This document shows positions 18,227 through 27,004 of a DNA stretch of 64,000 nucleotides, in pieces; positions within the stretch are counted from its first letter, which is position 1, and every line of letters starts with the position of its first letter. Source of the DNA: Sporosarcina quadrami. Lineage in GTDB: Bacteria; Bacillota; Bacilli; Bacillales_A; Planococcaceae. The position numbers and the translations under genes were made by a program. The notes beneath the pieces were generated by a model. It saw only the letters and a list, made by a program, of their open reading frames with translations. It did not search any database and was not told the origin of the DNA. Where the stretch lies: positions 62,001 through 126,000 of the forward strand of contig NZ_JACSQN010000009.1 in NCBI RefSeq assembly GCF_014836615.1, written 5' to 3'.

Positions 18227-18534
18227 TGGGACCAACCTATTGGTGGATGCTATTCGGCATGGCCATCGTCACATACATCCCGAGAATGATTCCGCTCACA
18301 TTCATGGACGGTAAAGAACTCCCGCCCATCGTTAGCGGCGTCCTCGGCAACATTCCATACGCCGTACTCGGAGCACTCATCTTCCCGGCAATCTTCTTCG
18401 TCCAAGAAGGCAATATCCTATTCGGCCTCATAGGAGCCGCAACCGCATTCCTCATCGCCATCATTGGCGGCGGCCTCATGCCCGTCGTCCTCGGTACAAT
18501 CGGCGTACTCGCCGTCTACAGCCTCTTCATGTAA
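18226..18534 (+). CDS. azlD: AzlD-family branched-chain amino acid exporter, small subunit
   Basis: 102-residue membrane protein with about four helices. The signature MAIVTYIPRMIPLTF is near the N-terminus and GLMPVVLGTIGVLAVYS near the end. It is the obligate partner of AzlC. Start ATG overlaps the azlC stop and has a perfect AGGAGG 8 nt upstream, so translation is coupled but independent initiation is also strong. A terminator follows 4 nt after the stop. Confidence 0.92.
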   Translation: MGPTYWWMLFGMAIVTYIPRMIPLTFMDGKELPPIVSGVLGNIPYAVLGALIFPAIFFVQEGNILFGLIGAATAFLIAIIGGGLMPVVLGTIGVLAVYSLFM

Positions 18535-18538
18535 CGAT

Positions 18539-18557
18539 AACCGTCTAGTAGGCGGTT
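18539..18557 (+). terminator. Terminator of azlCD
   Basis: A 7-bp stem (AACCGTC / GGCGGTT, one G-T pair) with a 5-nt loop, followed by a T-rich tail (TTTTTCTTTTT). Confidence 0.75.
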
Positions 18558-18630
18558 TTTTCTTTTTGTTTGAATCGCGGCAAAACGTCCGGTAGCTGCG
18601 CAATAATAACTGATCTGCAACCATAAAAAA

Positions 18631-18652
18631 ACCGCCCCAGAAACGGAGCGGT
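18631..18652 (-). terminator. Terminator of csbA
   Basis: On the minus strand ACCGCTCC / GGGGCGGT with one mismatch, followed by U7. It faces the azlCD terminator. Confidence 0.75.
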
Positions 18653-18667
18653 CTATCATTATTTCAT

Positions 18668-18937
18668 TCATCCAACTTCGTCTTCGTCTTGTCCTTGCTT
18701 CCTCGCCCTTTTCACCATCCGTGTCGCATACCAGAAACCGACAGTGAGAGACAATGCATCTGCCACATATAAAATCCATGTATGTGTATAGCCTGCGTAC
18801 ACTGAAGCGGCGATGAGTGCAATCGTCAAAACAAGGCCGACAATATGGTGGAACGTCACGCGCGTGAAAAAGACAACGAGTAAGCCAGGAAGGAAAAGTG
18901 CTAACAGTAATTTTGTTTCCAATGTAGCGAGATCCAT
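18668..18937 (-). CDS. csbA: CsbA-like small membrane protein (DUF2198)
   Basis: 89 residues, three hydrophobic helices and a charged tail. LPGLLVVFFTRVTFHHIVGL matches the CsbA/DUF2198 family. In B. subtilis csbA is a sigma-B-dependent general-stress gene of unknown function located near uvrB and minJ; here too it is next to minJ. AAAGGAG precedes the ATG. I found no clear sigma-B promoter in the 44 bp between it and minJ, so it may be read from the minJ side. Confidence 0.85.
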   Translation of the reverse strand: MDLATLETKLLLALFLPGLLVVFFTRVTFHHIVGLVLTIALIAASVYAGYTHTWILYVADALSLTVGFWYATRMVKRARKQGQDEDEVG

Positions 18938-18981
18938 TTTTGCTTAACTCCTTTTATAAGTCAACGGACGGCGAGAATAAG

Positions 18982-20181
18982 TTATCGGACGACAAGCAGT
19001 CCTAATCGGTGATGATCATGACGGAACAGTACTTGTTGCATCAGCCTTACTTCTCCATCGCGCCCAATAACTTGCAGACGGCAATGCGCCGCATTCACTT
19101 GAATAGCGTCATACAGTTCTTTTTCATTTGACACTTGTATGCCGTTCACGCTCTTAATGCATTCCCCCGGTACGAGTCCGAGCTTTTCGCCAGGTGATTC
19201 CGGTAAAATACCAGCGATGACGACACCCGCTGTTTGCGGCGCCGCAACGAACCCACCTTTTCGTTCTTTCACTGCAACAATAATCGATATCATCATTCGA
19301 CCAACAACACCAATGATCAGTGCTATCCAACCCATAATTGGCACCCACCAAGCAATCCCGCCAATAACGATAAGCAAAACACCGAGCCATCCAATTGCCT
19401 GTCCCATTTTCGGAAACAGCATATCAGGGAAACTAGCTCGTGCAACTTGTGAAAAACCGATGATGAGCGGCACAGGCACAAAACTGAACGCTGTTGCACC
19501 AAGCGTGAATTGTGGCCAGTAAGGGGCAAATGCAGACATGAAATCACCAGGTACGAGAAAGACGACCGGTACAAGCCAAAGTCTCTTAGACTTGAATGCT
19601 GCCGCACGCAACCCCCGATTCGTCTTCGTCAGAAACGGCGAGGCATAATCAGCCGTTTGCTTGCGAACGAAGAACCCCTCCGCAATAAGCAAAAGCCCCG
19701 CAATAACCGGAACTGTTAACGCCATTTCCCCGAACAAATCCACATCCCCAGGCAACCATCCACGCACCGTGAAATCCCCTGCAAATTGTTGAATCGCATA
19801 CAGACCAAAAAATGCAAGCGCCGCAAAATAGACTGGAGAAGCAGATTGATAATAGAACGTAATCATTGATAAAATCGACAATGCCGACACGAGCACAAGC
19901 CAACTAGCATCGACAGTCAATCCAATCCCGGAAATTAGTACAGATAATACTAACGCAGGCATCCATGATTCAGCTAGCAATCGTTTCATTTCCGTCAAAC
20001 CTGGATGCAGACGCACATGAAAACTTCGCCGTTCACGCTTCACACGAAAATACCCGAGTCCTACCGCAGCAACTATCGCTACCAACCAGACTGGATTCAA
20101 GAAAAATAACGCAACCGCTTTTAATAGATCCATCACTACTTGTTCACTCATCACCCGGCACCATCCCATCCCAGTTCGCAT
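18982..20181 (-). CDS. minJ: MinJ-like polytopic PDZ protein
   Basis: 399 residues: about eight membrane helices (residues 20-320) then a C-terminal PDZ domain (AGVVIAGILPESPGEKLGLVPGECIKSVNG). MinJ links DivIVA to MinCD and restricts septum placement to midcell. The gene lies in the same ctpB/ftsEX neighbourhood as in B. subtilis. The ATG at 20181 has AAGGA upstream. Homologues begin with an M-S-x-Q-x-x-x-x-L-L-K pattern that matches an in-frame ATG at 20151 (MSEQVVMDLLK), so the shorter start is also credible. Confidence 0.85.
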   Translation of the reverse strand: MRTGMGWCRVMSEQVVMDLLKAVALFFLNPVWLVAIVAAVGLGYFRVKRERRSFHVRLHPGLTEMKRLLAESWMPALVLSVLISGIGLTVDASWLVLVSALSILSMITFYYQSASPVYFAALAFFGLYAIQQFAGDFTVRGWLPGDVDLFGEMALTVPVIAGLLLIAEGFFVRKQTADYASPFLTKTNRGLRAAAFKSKRLWLVPVVFLVPGDFMSAFAPYWPQFTLGATAFSFVPVPLIIGFSQVARASFPDMLFPKMGQAIGWLGVLLIVIGGIAWWVPIMGWIALIIGVVGRMMISIIVAVKERKGGFVAAPQTAGVVIAGILPESPGEKLGLVPGECIKSVNGIQVSNEKELYDAIQVNAAHCRLQVIGRDGEVRLMQQVLFRHDHHRLGLLVVR

Positions 20182-20303
20182 GTTTATTCCTTATTGTATC
20201 AAAAGAAACGTCTTGCGTGTGAGACAGCCCGTAATTTTTTCATTCAATTACTATTTAATCACGAAAAAAGATCCCCCGACTACACAGGAGATCCAAATCT
20301 GCC

Positions 20304-20403
20304 AAAAGTCCATAACTCTCTGCAAAAGTCCATAACTGCCCGCAAAAGTCCATATCTCTTAATAAAAGCTCATATCTCGAGAAAAAAGCTCATATAGCCA
20401 CAA
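20304..20403. repeat. Tandem array of five 20-bp units (family A, locus 2)
   Basis: Five contiguous units with an exact 20-bp step (20304, 20324, 20344, 20364, 20384): three of AAAAGTCCATAACT/ATCT type and two drifting to AAAAGCTCATATCT and AAAAGCTCATATAG. This is the same consensus as the array at 16592-16711. It too sits just downstream of a minus-strand gene, ending 11 bp before the ctpB stop. Confidence 0.85.
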
Positions 20404-20413
20404 AAATCCCCAG

Positions 20414-21856
20414 TCACTCCGTCAACAAATGATGCACATACCCAATTGCAACCTGTAACTGCTTATCATTCGCCTGATCTTTGCGATACAACTCAACCGT
20501 TTCGCGCAGCGCTGTAAAAAACTTGCGATCCATAATGCTATCGACCGCCACTTTCTCGGCCACTCTGAAATCATGCACTGCTAGCGCCGTTGAATCATCA
20601 AAATAGCCATCATCGCGACCAACCGAATAGCCCAGTCCCGCCAGTAAACGTTGCGCATAAGCGACATCATCATGATAATCACCAGTCTTATAAACATCTG
20701 TCGAGAATCGAATGTGCTCAGTAAACAACTTCTCTTGCTCAGATTCAAGATCAGCTTTGACACCCTTCCCATGAATCCACGTCTCTTTCGGTGTCAGCCA
20801 TTTATGAGTCGATAACTTCATTTCTCCGCCATTAGACAATTCCGTCGTATCTTGCACAGTTCCTTTGCCGAAACTCTGCTGACCGATGATGAAACCGCGT
20901 TTGTGGTCTTTAAGAGCGCCGCTCAGAACTTCACTCGCTGAAGCACTCCCTTTATCTTGCAACAGTACGACAGGCATTTTCTTTAACTTTTCGTCAAAAG
21001 AAAACTTCTCGGAAGGTTCGACAACGAGCGGCGTCAGCTCCCCTTTAACGTTTTGCATATAAGCGAAAACCGAGTCGTCCTTCAATAAACTACCAGCTAC
21101 CTCACCGACTGCACGCAAATAACCACCTGGATTCCCTCTCACATCGATAATCAATGCCTGCGCGTCTTCGGCAATCAATTTATCTGTTGCCTTCTTCCAT
21201 TCATCCGCCGTTTCATCGCCAAACATTGTCAGAGCTATGTAACCAAACTTTTCGCCCCTTACTTCCATCAGTTCAGCCGATACGGTTTTCACAGGAATAA
21301 CTTCACGCATCACTTTCAATTCAAGATGTTTATTCAGATCAGGTCTGTAAATTGTCATTTCCAAGGCAGTGTCTTCTTTTCCACGGATTTTCTTTATGAC
21401 GTCCTGCAACGTCAAGCCGCCAAGCGCCTCTCCATTAATGCGTACGATTTCATCATAAGGTTGCAGCCCGGCTTTTTCTGCCGGCGACCCCTTAATGGGT
21501 GATACGATAATATATCTCCCGCCTGATCGTGTAATTTCCGCACCAATTCCTACTCTTTCACCCGCAAGCGATTCCTTATGTGTAGCCGCTTCTTCTTCTG
21601 ACAAATACGTCGAATACGGATCTCCGATAACATCCGCCATTCCGCGTAGCGCTCCTTCAACAAGCCTGTCCCCATCGACCGGATAGACAGCTTTTTCCTG
21701 AATGATACTATACGCCTCATCGATAACCGGAAACGAATCGGACATCACCTTACTTGCACTTTTCCCATCACTAGAAGAACATCCATCCAAAACCAGAAAT
21801 ATGCCTGTCGCCATGACAGCCATTATGGCGAATACTAAAAACCGGCTTCTGCGCAT
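20414..21856 (-). CDS. ctpB: Carboxyl-terminal processing protease (CtpB-like, S41)
   Basis: About 480 residues. An N-terminal hydrophobic segment ends in LDGC, a lipobox-like site with an unusual Asp at -2, so it is either membrane-anchored or a lipoprotein. A PDZ domain follows (IIVSPIKGSPAEKAGLQPYDEIVRINGE), then the S41 core with DVRGNPGG, catalytic Ser in GSASASEVLSGALK and Lys in FGKGTV, then a peptidoglycan-binding-type domain (YAQRLLAGLGYSVGRDDGYFD). It acts in the cell envelope; B. subtilis CtpB cuts SpoIVFA in sporulation signalling. I place the start at 21856, with GGAGGAGGG upstream; an ATG 24 nt earlier overlaps that ribosome site. Confidence 0.92.
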   Translation of the reverse strand: MRRSRFLVFAIMAVMATGIFLVLDGCSSSDGKSASKVMSDSFPVIDEAYSIIQEKAVYPVDGDRLVEGALRGMADVIGDPYSTYLSEEEAATHKESLAGERVGIGAEITRSGGRYIIVSPIKGSPAEKAGLQPYDEIVRINGEALGGLTLQDVIKKIRGKEDTALEMTIYRPDLNKHLELKVMREVIPVKTVSAELMEVRGEKFGYIALTMFGDETADEWKKATDKLIAEDAQALIIDVRGNPGGYLRAVGEVAGSLLKDDSVFAYMQNVKGELTPLVVEPSEKFSFDEKLKKMPVVLLQDKGSASASEVLSGALKDHKRGFIIGQQSFGKGTVQDTTELSNGGEMKLSTHKWLTPKETWIHGKGVKADLESEQEKLFTEHIRFSTDVYKTGDYHDDVAYAQRLLAGLGYSVGRDDGYFDDSTALAVHDFRVAEKVAVDSIMDRKFFTALRETVELYRKDQANDKQLQVAIGYVHHLLTE

Positions 21857-21927
21857 CGTTAACTTCCCTCCTCCATTCACTATATGAACAGGGACAGTCC
21901 GTTACGACAACAGAAATCCGGTTATTA

Positions 21928-22524
21928 TTAGTATAATTCAGCGATTAATTGTTCCATGATCGCTTCATCCATCGGTCCTACAATCTTTTGCGAAATCGTT
22001 CCATCCGTATTTAACATAAACGTCGTCGGAATAGAATACACCTGATACGTCTCCCCGACAATACCTTCTTCATCAAGCGGGATTTTAAACGTAAGCTCAT
22101 ACGCGTCGACAAATTCCTGTACTGCTTTTACACCGCGATTTTCACCCGTCGTCAAATTGACGGACAAAATCTCCACATTCTCTTTCTCGGCATTGTTCGA
22201 ATAATAATTTTCCATATGCGGCATTTCCGCTTTACACGGAGGACACCATGTTGCCCAGAAATTCAGCACAACTTTTTTACCTTTCATATCAGAAAGCTTC
22301 ACCATCTCACCATCCAGCGTTTCCAATTCAAAATCCGGCGGTAAATTCCCCTGCTGCAAGCCGACTTCTAAATCTTCATCTTCAGATGGATTTCCACCCG
22401 CTGCGACGATTGTACCTGACGTATCAATTGGGTCAGGCTTATTCAAATTATTATTAACCATAATTGCAATCATCGATCCGATGACGAGCGCAGCTATAAT
22501 ATAGCCGATCACTTTTTTATTCAT
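21928..22524 (-). CDS. TlpA/ResA-type membrane-anchored thiol-disulfide oxidoreductase
   Basis: 198 residues: an N-terminal signal anchor (about 5-25), then a thioredoxin fold with NFWATWCPPCKAEMP (active-site WCPPC), a cis-Pro loop YSIPTTFML and GPMDEAIM. Such proteins reduce disulfides outside the membrane, for example for cytochrome c maturation. That fits loosely with cccB about 4 kb away, but the link is inference. The start at 22524 has GGGGGAATT upstream and follows the previous stop by one base, so it is coupled to the polytopic gene before it. Confidence 0.88.
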   Translation of the reverse strand: MNKKVIGYIIAALVIGSMIAIMVNNNLNKPDPIDTSGTIVAAGGNPSEDEDLEVGLQQGNLPPDFELETLDGEMVKLSDMKGKKVVLNFWATWCPPCKAEMPHMENYYSNNAEKENVEILSVNLTTGENRGVKAVQEFVDAYELTFKIPLDEEGIVGETYQVYSIPTTFMLNTDGTISQKIVGPMDEAIMEQLIAELY

Positions 22525-22525
22525 T

Positions 22526-23281
22526 TCAATTCCCCCGTTCTCCAACAACAATTTTGTCTTTTCTCATGAACATGACGATGAAAAATAAGCAGATCGCAAG
22601 CGTCACACTATGTGCAGGTTGAAAAATCCCTTTTGGCTGCACAGCAGCGACAAATGTATGAGCCGCCATGACGAGCAATGCCAATTGAATGAGCTGGTCG
22701 GTATTTTTAAGGGCATTTAGCCAGACAAAAATGGCTGTAGCTAAAAATACCCCTGCTGTAAGGAGCTTAACAACTATACTTCCATTATTTAATATAACCA
22801 TCATAACTTGAAATAACGAGAGCGCCACTACAGCTCCGCTGAATAAAACTCCGACACCTCCCCGATCGACCTTTCCTTTCATATAATCACGTCCTGTTAG
22901 AAACGCAACGAACGCCAGTCCAATACAAAAGCCAACCAATCCTCCATTGAAATATACAATAGAAATCGGCGCATTAATAACGGTTTTAAAATCGGTCAAA
23001 ACGACAGATAATTTCCAAATGATAATCAAATAAAAAATCGAATCACCATACCGATCAGCATGATTTTTACCATATTTCATCCGAATGCCAATATATGCTA
23101 CGAGACAAGCAACAATGATGGCAATCCATGTAGAGGGGAAAGTAATTTTGAAAATATGATAATAATTCGTAACAGGCATAGCATTCAAACTCCTTACTTC
23201 CATATACGGGCTATGGTATATGAAAAATACGATGAATGCTAGAAAACTGCCCAACTTCAAGACATGCATTACATGTTTCAT
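22526..23281 (-). CDS. Polytopic membrane protein, partner of the TlpA-like gene
   Basis: 251 residues with about eight hydrophobic helices and no clear catalytic motif. The stretch SIVYFNGGLVGFCIGLAFVAF loosely recalls the GG-rich segment of prolipoprotein diacylglyceryl transferase (Lgt), but the rest does not convince me. Its stop is one base before the TlpA-like start, so the two form an operon and probably a functional pair, much as CcdA-type reductant carriers pair with thioredoxin-like proteins. However, I see no cysteine pair in it. The start codon has no clear ribosome site; an ATG five codons later is an alternative. Confidence 0.75.
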   Translation of the reverse strand: MKHVMHVLKLGSFLAFIVFFIYHSPYMEVRSLNAMPVTNYYHIFKITFPSTWIAIIVACLVAYIGIRMKYGKNHADRYGDSIFYLIIIWKLSVVLTDFKTVINAPISIVYFNGGLVGFCIGLAFVAFLTGRDYMKGKVDRGGVGVLFSGAVVALSLFQVMMVILNNGSIVVKLLTAGVFLATAIFVWLNALKNTDQLIQLALLVMAAHTFVAAVQPKGIFQPAHSVTLAICLFFIVMFMRKDKIVVGERGN

Positions 23282-23299
23282 TCAAATAATTGACACAAA

Positions 23300-23337
23300 A
23301 AAGCGTATGCCCTGTCTAAAGAAAGAGCATACGCTTT
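23300..23337 (-). terminator. Terminator of the M23 hydrolase gene
   Basis: An 11-bp perfect stem (AAAGCGTATGC / GCATACGCTTT) followed on the minus strand by a U run (TTTTTTG). It isolates the M23 gene from the polytopic/TlpA pair downstream. Confidence 0.8.
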
Positions 23338-23401
23338 ATCTGTTTGTTTCTAATGTACAAATTCTAAATTTGCATTGAATTTCTCAAGCGACTTTCTTTA
23401 A

Positions 23402-24715
23402 TTAAAACGATACATATCTCAACGGATTAACTGCGCTTGGACCTGATGCTGTCCAGTTACCGATATGCATTTCAAAATGCAAATGCGGTCCTGTTGACGC
23501 GCCCGTATTCCCTGAAGCACCAATGCGTGTTCCTTTATCGACAACTTGTCCGACGCTTACACCTATGCTTGAAAGATGTGCATAGACTGTAGTGAACGTC
23601 TGTCCATTATTATAATGCGTAATCATGATGACGTTCCCGTAGCCACCCATTTGGCCAGCATAGTTAACGACACCATCACCTGCAGCAACAACTGTTGAAC
23701 CGATTGGAACAGCTAAATCTGCTCCACGATGCTGTCTTGCTGTATGATAAATCGGGTGCATACGCCATCCGAACGACGAAGAATAGCGTCCGTTAGCAGG
23801 CTTTGTCCAAAATCCATTGGAAACAGGCGGTAATGCGCTCGGTCTATTCGCTGCAGCTGCGCGTTCTGCCGCTTCTTTCGCTTTGCGCTTTCGTTCAGCC
23901 GCTTTACGTTCCGCTTCTTTACGGGCAATTTCAGCAATACGTTTCTGTTCAGCAATTACTTTCTTTTCAAGCTCAGCTTCAATTTCAATAGCCTCATGGA
24001 ATTCTTCTTCTAATTGCTCTTTCTCCTTTGAAAGTCGGTTCTGTTCCGCTTCCAACTGATCAATCACTTTACTTTTTTCGACTTTTTTCCGATCAAGATT
24101 CGCCTTTAACTTTTCAAGTTGAGCTTTTGCATCTTCCAACTCTTCCAGTTTCTTTTCGACGAGCGCTTTCTCTGTTTCTAGCTGTTCGATGTCTTCTTTC
24201 TGCTTACGCATGATGTCGCGATCCGCATCCATCAAAGTCGTTACAGCAGAAAAACGGTCAATGAAGTCCGCAAAACTGTTCGCGCCAAGAAGTACGTCAA
24301 TGTAACTCACCTGACCGCCTTTTACTTGCATTGCACGTACGCGTTCACGTAACACAACGTCGCGTTCAGCAATTTTCTTTTCAAGACTTTCGATCGACTC
24401 ACGGAGTTCCGCAATTTCATCATTCGTCTTGTTAATCTTACTAATGACACGATTCATGTTTGTGTTCGTCTCATCCATTTCTTTGTTCAGCTTGGAAATC
24501 TGATTAAGGAACTTCTGAATTTCCGTTTCTGTCGTCTTAATGGCATTATCCTTGTTCTGAATCGATTTATTTAAGTTACTCTTTTTATTTGCATTCTGTT
24601 TCTGTTCTTTCTTCAAATCGTTTAACGTACTCGCCAATGCCCCAGTAGTACCAACTACCGAAGACAGCAAGAGGACAATGACGAAGCTTGCCATTACTAA
24701 TCTGCGTTTCTTCAA
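23402..24715 (-). CDS. EnvC-like coiled-coil M23-family peptidoglycan hydrolase
   Basis: 437 residues: signal peptide (1-29, ending ALAS), long coiled coil (about 30-290), an Ala/Pro linker and a C-terminal M23 (LytM) domain with zinc ligands in HRGADL and GPHLHFEMH. The motifs look complete, so it should be an active DD-endopeptidase type enzyme rather than a degenerate activator. It lies next to ftsX and ftsE, and FtsEX in Bacillus activates a coiled-coil hydrolase (CwlO) through its extracellular loop. By position and architecture this is the likely FtsEX client, with M23 in place of the NlpC/P60 domain of CwlO. Confidence 0.9.
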   Translation of the reverse strand: MKKRRLVMASFVIVLLLSSVVGTTGALASTLNDLKKEQKQNANKKSNLNKSIQNKDNAIKTTETEIQKFLNQISKLNKEMDETNTNMNRVISKINKTNDEIAELRESIESLEKKIAERDVVLRERVRAMQVKGGQVSYIDVLLGANSFADFIDRFSAVTTLMDADRDIMRKQKEDIEQLETEKALVEKKLEELEDAKAQLEKLKANLDRKKVEKSKVIDQLEAEQNRLSKEKEQLEEEFHEAIEIEAELEKKVIAEQKRIAEIARKEAERKAAERKRKAKEAAERAAAANRPSALPPVSNGFWTKPANGRYSSSFGWRMHPIYHTARQHRGADLAVPIGSTVVAAGDGVVNYAGQMGGYGNVIMITHYNNGQTFTTVYAHLSSIGVSVGQVVDKGTRIGASGNTGASTGPHLHFEMHIGNWTASGPSAVNPLRYVSF

Positions 24716-24812
24716 TTCCTTGTTTCCCCCTTTATGCTACTGCCGCAGGATCGTTCATTAATCGACTACCACAAATGGAGCTACAGCATCTCCCTTGCGT
24801 TTGTGGTATCGT

Positions 24813-25697
24813 TCAGACTCTAAGAAATTTACGCACCGACATGAAACTACCCCATATGCCGATGAACACACCCATGAATAATAGCAGTGCATTCACTTGG
24901 AAGATGAATGGTGTCGCACTTAACAGCTGGAATAATTCATTTTGCAATTTCGGTTCCCATTGGGTATACAGTTCATAGTAAGCGAATGAAATGACACCCA
25001 TAGGAATGAGCGAGCCAAGTACACCAAGCCAAATACCTTCAAGTACGAAAGGAATTCTGACAAAGCTGTTCGTCGCACCGACGAGTTTCATAATTTCAAT
25101 TTCCTTGCCTCTAGCAACGATTGTCAGACGAATCGTGTTCGAAATGAGGAACATCGCTGTGAACAATAGTGCCAAAATGAGTGCCAATCCGACATTACGG
25201 CTCATTGTCAACACGTTGAACAATTTCTCGATTTTACCTTCACCATAAACGACTTGGTAAATGTGATCATATGTACCAATCTCAGCTGCGACTTCAGCCG
25301 TTTCATGCGGGTTTGACGCTTTCACATACAAGGCGTCCCCTAACGGATTACTTTGTTTATATAAGTTCAATTCATCTCCGAATGAACTGATCATCTTGTC
25401 CAATTCTTCATCACGTGAAGAATAAATGACGGTAGCTACACCGGCAGTTTCTTGGACTTCTTTCTTTAATAACTTCACATCTTCGACATCTGCCGCAGGA
25501 TCCGTTATCACTTTTATTTCAACATCATTCTCTATATTGTCGGCCAATTGGTTCAAGTTCATCATAATGACAATGAACACACCAACGAGCAATAGCGTGA
25601 CCGTTACAGCACTGACAGAGGCGAACGTCATCCAGCTGTTCCGGCCAAGGCTCTTTAGACTCTCTCTGAAGTGCCGCCCAAGCGTCCTAGCTTTCAT
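24813..25697 (-). CDS. ftsX: Cell-division ABC transporter-like permease FtsX
   Basis: 294 residues with four membrane helices: one near residue 30, then three in the FtsX/MacB-type C-terminal unit (from about residue 170). A large extracellular domain (about 55-160) would contact the hydrolase. The N-terminus MKARTLGRHFRESLKSLGRNSWMT is typical. I chose the start at 25697 from homology and the AAGGGG ribosome site. It overlaps the ftsE stop by 11 nt, so FtsE and FtsX are translated together. Confidence 0.94.
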   Translation of the reverse strand: MKARTLGRHFRESLKSLGRNSWMTFASVSAVTVTLLLVGVFIVIMMNLNQLADNIENDVEIKVITDPAADVEDVKLLKKEVQETAGVATVIYSSRDEELDKMISSFGDELNLYKQSNPLGDALYVKASNPHETAEVAAEIGTYDHIYQVVYGEGKIEKLFNVLTMSRNVGLALILALLFTAMFLISNTIRLTIVARGKEIEIMKLVGATNSFVRIPFVLEGIWLGVLGSLIPMGVISFAYYELYTQWEPKLQNELFQLLSATPFIFQVNALLLFMGVFIGIWGSFMSVRKFLRV

Positions 25698-26373
25698 AAC
25701 CGTAAACCCCTTCATATTCATCCCTTGTGATCATGCCGCCTTCGACGACGATGACCCTATGTCTGATCGTATTGACGATTTCCTTATTATGCGTCGCCAT
25801 GACAATCGTTGTTCCACGGGAGTTGATTTGTTCAAAAATCTTCATAATATCCCAAGATGTATCTGGATCCAAGTTTCCTGTAGGTTCATCCGCGATGACA
25901 ACTTTTGGCGAATTCACAATGGAGCGTGCAATCGATACCCGTTGCTGTTCTCCACCAGACAATTCATTTGGAAACATTCTAGCTTTCTGTGTTAATCCGA
26001 CAAGTGCAAGCACGTCATTCACTTTCTTGCGGATTTGTTTTGGTGTCTCTTCAATTACTTCAAGCGCAAATGCGACATTCTCATAAACATTCAATTTCGG
26101 TAATAGTTTAAAATCCTGGAAGACAACACCAATCTGCCTTCTCAAGTACGGAACCCGCTTACTCCTCAACGTTGCTAGATTTATGCTGTTGATCATGATC
26201 GAGCCGCTTGTCGGGGTTTCTTCTCGGTACATCATTTTAATAAATGTAGATTTCCCCGCACCGCTCGGTCCAACGACATACACAAATTCGCCCCGGGCAA
26301 TCTTAACGTTGATGCCATTCGCCGCAACAACCCCATTCGGGTATTTCTTATAAACATCTTTCATCACAATCAT
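25687..26373 (-). CDS. ftsE: Cell-division ATP-binding protein FtsE
   Basis: 228-residue ABC ATPase: Walker A GPSGAGKST, Q-loop VFQDFKLLP, signature LSGGEQQR, Walker B VVIADEPTG and the H-loop MATHNKE. With FtsX it forms the complex that controls peptidoglycan hydrolysis during elongation or division. AGGTGG lies 7 nt before the ATG. It heads the ftsE-ftsX pair, with the M23 hydrolase gene 97 bp beyond ftsX. Confidence 0.95.
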   Translation of the reverse strand: MIVMKDVYKKYPNGVVAANGINVKIARGEFVYVVGPSGAGKSTFIKMMYREETPTSGSIMINSINLATLRSKRVPYLRRQIGVVFQDFKLLPKLNVYENVAFALEVIEETPKQIRKKVNDVLALVGLTQKARMFPNELSGGEQQRVSIARSIVNSPKVVIADEPTGNLDPDTSWDIMKIFEQINSRGTTIVMATHNKEIVNTIRHRVIVVEGGMITRDEYEGVYGYES

Positions 26374-26639
26374 GTAAAAACCACCTGAATATTATTGTAT
26401 TCCTTATTTTTTTCACCGACAGACCCATTATAACACGACAAGAGCCGCTAAGTATTACAGATATGTTTCATTTGAGATGAGATGGATTTTTCGAATAGGC
26501 TTTGTTGATTAATTCGACAGAAGTCGTCGAAGTTCGACAGGCGACGTAAAGTGACTTGTTAGTTGGAATGAAATGAAGAACTTGTTATGTAATGTTTTTG
26601 CAATATAGCAACTTAGTTCAACAATGATAAATAAAAAAA
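26374..26639. other. Intergenic stretch between ftsE and the cccB terminator
   Basis: No credible gene. It contains the ftsE promoter region (AT-rich near 26390-26415, no site I can name with confidence) and a short block with repeated TTCGACAG/GTTCGACAGG words at about 26515-26545. Otherwise nothing recognised. Confidence 0.5.
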
Positions 26640-26666
26640 CGCAACAGGCATGTCTCGCCTGTTGCG
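26640..26666 (-). terminator. Terminator of cccB
   Basis: A 10-bp perfect stem (CGCAACAGGC / GCCTGTTGCG) with a 7-nt loop and, on the minus strand, a following U7 run. Confidence 0.85.
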
Positions 26667-26680
26667 CTACTAAATAGTGA

Positions 26681-27004
26681 TTATTTCTTTTCAGACAACC
26701 ATTTTGCTACTGCATCCAAATCTTCACCTTGGATCAAATTAGCCGGCATGCCGCCAGGAAGACCCTTTTCGATGATTTCGTGGATTTCTGATTCAGATAG
26801 TTCGGATCCGATGTTAGCTAAAGCAGGAGCGTTTCCGCGTCCTTCAAGGTTTCCACCGTGACAAGTTGCACAGTTCGCTTGGTAAACTTTGTCCGCATCT
26901 ACACCGCCAGCTGTATCGCCGCTGCCAGAGTCCGTTTTGTCGCCGCCACATGCTCCGAGAACGAGCGTCGCACCGAAAACTACTGCTAATAATTTGCTTT
27001 TCAT
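26681..27004 (-). CDS. cccB: Cytochrome c-551 lipoprotein
   Basis: 107 residues: lipoprotein signal with lipobox LGAC (Cys19), a low-complexity Gly/Ser/Asp linker, then a small cytochrome c domain with heme-binding CATCH and a downstream Met ligand region (GGMPANLI). It carries electrons on the outer face of the membrane to the terminal oxidase. The position between prfB and ftsE matches B. subtilis cccB. It has its own terminator and so is probably a single-gene unit. Confidence 0.93.
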   Translation of the reverse strand: MKSKLLAVVFGATLVLGACGGDKTDSGSGDTAGGVDADKVYQANCATCHGGNLEGRGNAPALANIGSELSESEIHEIIEKGLPGGMPANLIQGEDLDAVAKWLSEKK

